Below are positions 63,477 through 64,000 of a stretch of 64,000 bases of DNA, in pieces. The DNA is taken from contig NZ_FTOB01000004.1 of NCBI RefSeq assembly GCF_900156625.1, positions 744,001-808,000 of the forward strand, read 5' to 3'. Each line of letters starts with the position of its first letter. The first letter of the stretch is position 1. The notes under the pieces are model-generated. The model saw only the letters and a program-made list of their open reading frames with translations, made no database searches and was not told where the DNA came from. The translations under genes and the position numbers were made by a program. This DNA comes from Zobellia uliginosa (GTDB taxonomy: Bacteria > Bacteroidota > Bacteroidia > Flavobacteriales > Flavobacteriaceae).

Positions 63477-64000
63477 TTAGCCTTTTGTTTTATCTCTAGG
63501 AATCCATTTTACTTCGTCCGCTTTTAAGGCTTTTGACAATTTTCGTGCCAGTACGAATAGGTAGTCGGAAAGTCGATTTAAAAATGACAATAATTTTTCG
63601 TCAAAAGGCTCATTTTCGTACAAAAGAGTGCTCATTCGTTCCGCCCTACGGCAGACGGTTCGCGCAATATGACAGTATGACACGGTCGTGTGTCCGCCGG
63701 GAAGTATAAAATGTGTCATCTGCGGCAGGTCGGCATCCATTGTGTCGATTTCCTTTTCTAGGAGTTTAATGTCGTATGCCTCGATTTCTGGGATATTCAG
63801 CCTTTTTTTTCCATTTTTTAGGAGGGCCTTGTCGGGATCGGTCGCCAAAACGGCCCCAACGATGAACAGCCTATCTTGTATCTGGGCCAGGATCTCCTTG
63901 GTATGTGAATCTATATCTTGGTCGCGTATCAGGCCTAGCCAAGAGTTCAACTCGTCTACCGTACCATAACTCTCTATACGAATATGGTGTTTCATTACTC
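63477..64000 (-). CDS. Cobalamin adenosyltransferase, PduO type, 5' end outside window
   Basis: The enzyme makes adenosylcobalamin from cob(I)alamin and ATP. The seen part of about 174 residues begins within the conserved N-terminus (MKHHIRIESYGTVDELNSWL) and includes LPGGHTTVSYCHIARTVCRRAER and LSFLNRLSDYLFVLAR, the family's core helices. The frame continues to the window edge (a Val codon precedes the in-frame ATG at 63995), so the true start, with the usual TKTGDxG segment, lies outside. It belongs functionally with meaB at 46.8 kb. Confidence 0.93.
   Translation of the reverse strand, partial: VMKHHIRIESYGTVDELNSWLGLIRDQDIDSHTKEILAQIQDRLFIVGAVLATDPDKALLKNGKKRLNIPEIEAYDIKLLEKEIDTMDADLPQMTHFILPGGHTTVSYCHIARTVCRRAERMSTLLYENEPFDEKLLSFLNRLSDYLFVLARKLSKALKADEVKWIPRDKTKG

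Noticed and set aside
1-64000. tRNA or rRNA genes, riboswitches and prophage
   Set aside because: I scanned intergenic stretches by eye for T-loop strings, known riboswitch cores and phage genes and saw none; a covariance search would be needed to exclude small RNAs.

Overview
The window looks like chromosomal DNA of a marine member of the Flavobacteriaceae (Bacteroidota). The evidence is indirect but consistent: PorP/SprF proteins and type B sorting domains of the type IX secretion system, a DUF5606 protein, SecA of about 1120 residues, weak or absent Shine-Dalgarno sequences, and several promoters of the Bacteroidota form TTG-N18-22-TAnnTTTG. Zobellia or Maribacter relatives are my guess; no rRNA or tRNA gene was seen to settle it. 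I saw no insertion sequence, prophage or CRISPR array.

Layout. 1-8.9 kb: the 5' part of an IgGFc-binding-like/DUF11 surface protein, a conserved unknown, a nucleoid-associated NdpA-type protein, a pRiA4b ORF-3-like protein and heme A synthase. 6-17.2 kb: a surface locus with a 2352-residue adhesin (23 tandem repeats of about 71 residues, calcium-binding-type repeats, type B sorting domain) followed in a tight operon by a PorP/SprF protein and an OmpA/WD40 PorE-like protein; a second PorP/SprF gene lies upstream. 17.3-22.8 kb: CCA-adding enzyme, TsaC/Sua5 and four cell-surface glycan genes. 22.9-25.4 kb: dapD, then ruvX-def-DUF5606. 25.6-28 kb: a BLUF blue-light receptor followed by a PAS histidine kinase and a single-domain response regulator. 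28.1-32.6 kb: GH20 hexosaminidase, SGNH hydrolase, esterase, glycerol-type aquaporin and a DUF1569 protein. 32.8-39.2 kb: a small secreted protein and a complete RND efflux operon. 39.2-41 kb: SMP-30-like lipoprotein and Tat-exported sugar isomerase-like protein. 41.1-46.8 kb: mazG, a MATE transporter, a small conserved protein, PAP2 phosphatase, GT39 and GT2 transferases. 46.8-50.9 kb: meaB, DUF2911, ohr, galM and lipoprotein msrA.

51-59.3 kb is the most unusual stretch. It has a malectin-domain lipoprotein, a tandem duplication of a 79-residue secreted peptide gene with its 177-nt leader (7 differences in about 420 bp), a possible 44-residue membrane protein, three paralogous membrane HisKA_2 kinases without any response regulator, and a Tat-exported Gfo/Idh/MocA oxidoreductase. 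The window closes with secA, a DUF2795 gene and a truncated PduO-type cobalamin adenosyltransferase.

Genes that probably work together: adhesin-PorP-PorE (T9SS-exported adhesin and its outer membrane partners); BLUF-kinase-regulator (light signalling, inferred); hexosaminidase-SGNH-esterase-aquaporin (acetylated amino-sugar glycans, inferred); the RND trio; MeaB and the adenosyltransferase (both serve methylmalonyl-CoA mutase). Strong hairpin terminators mark several unit ends.
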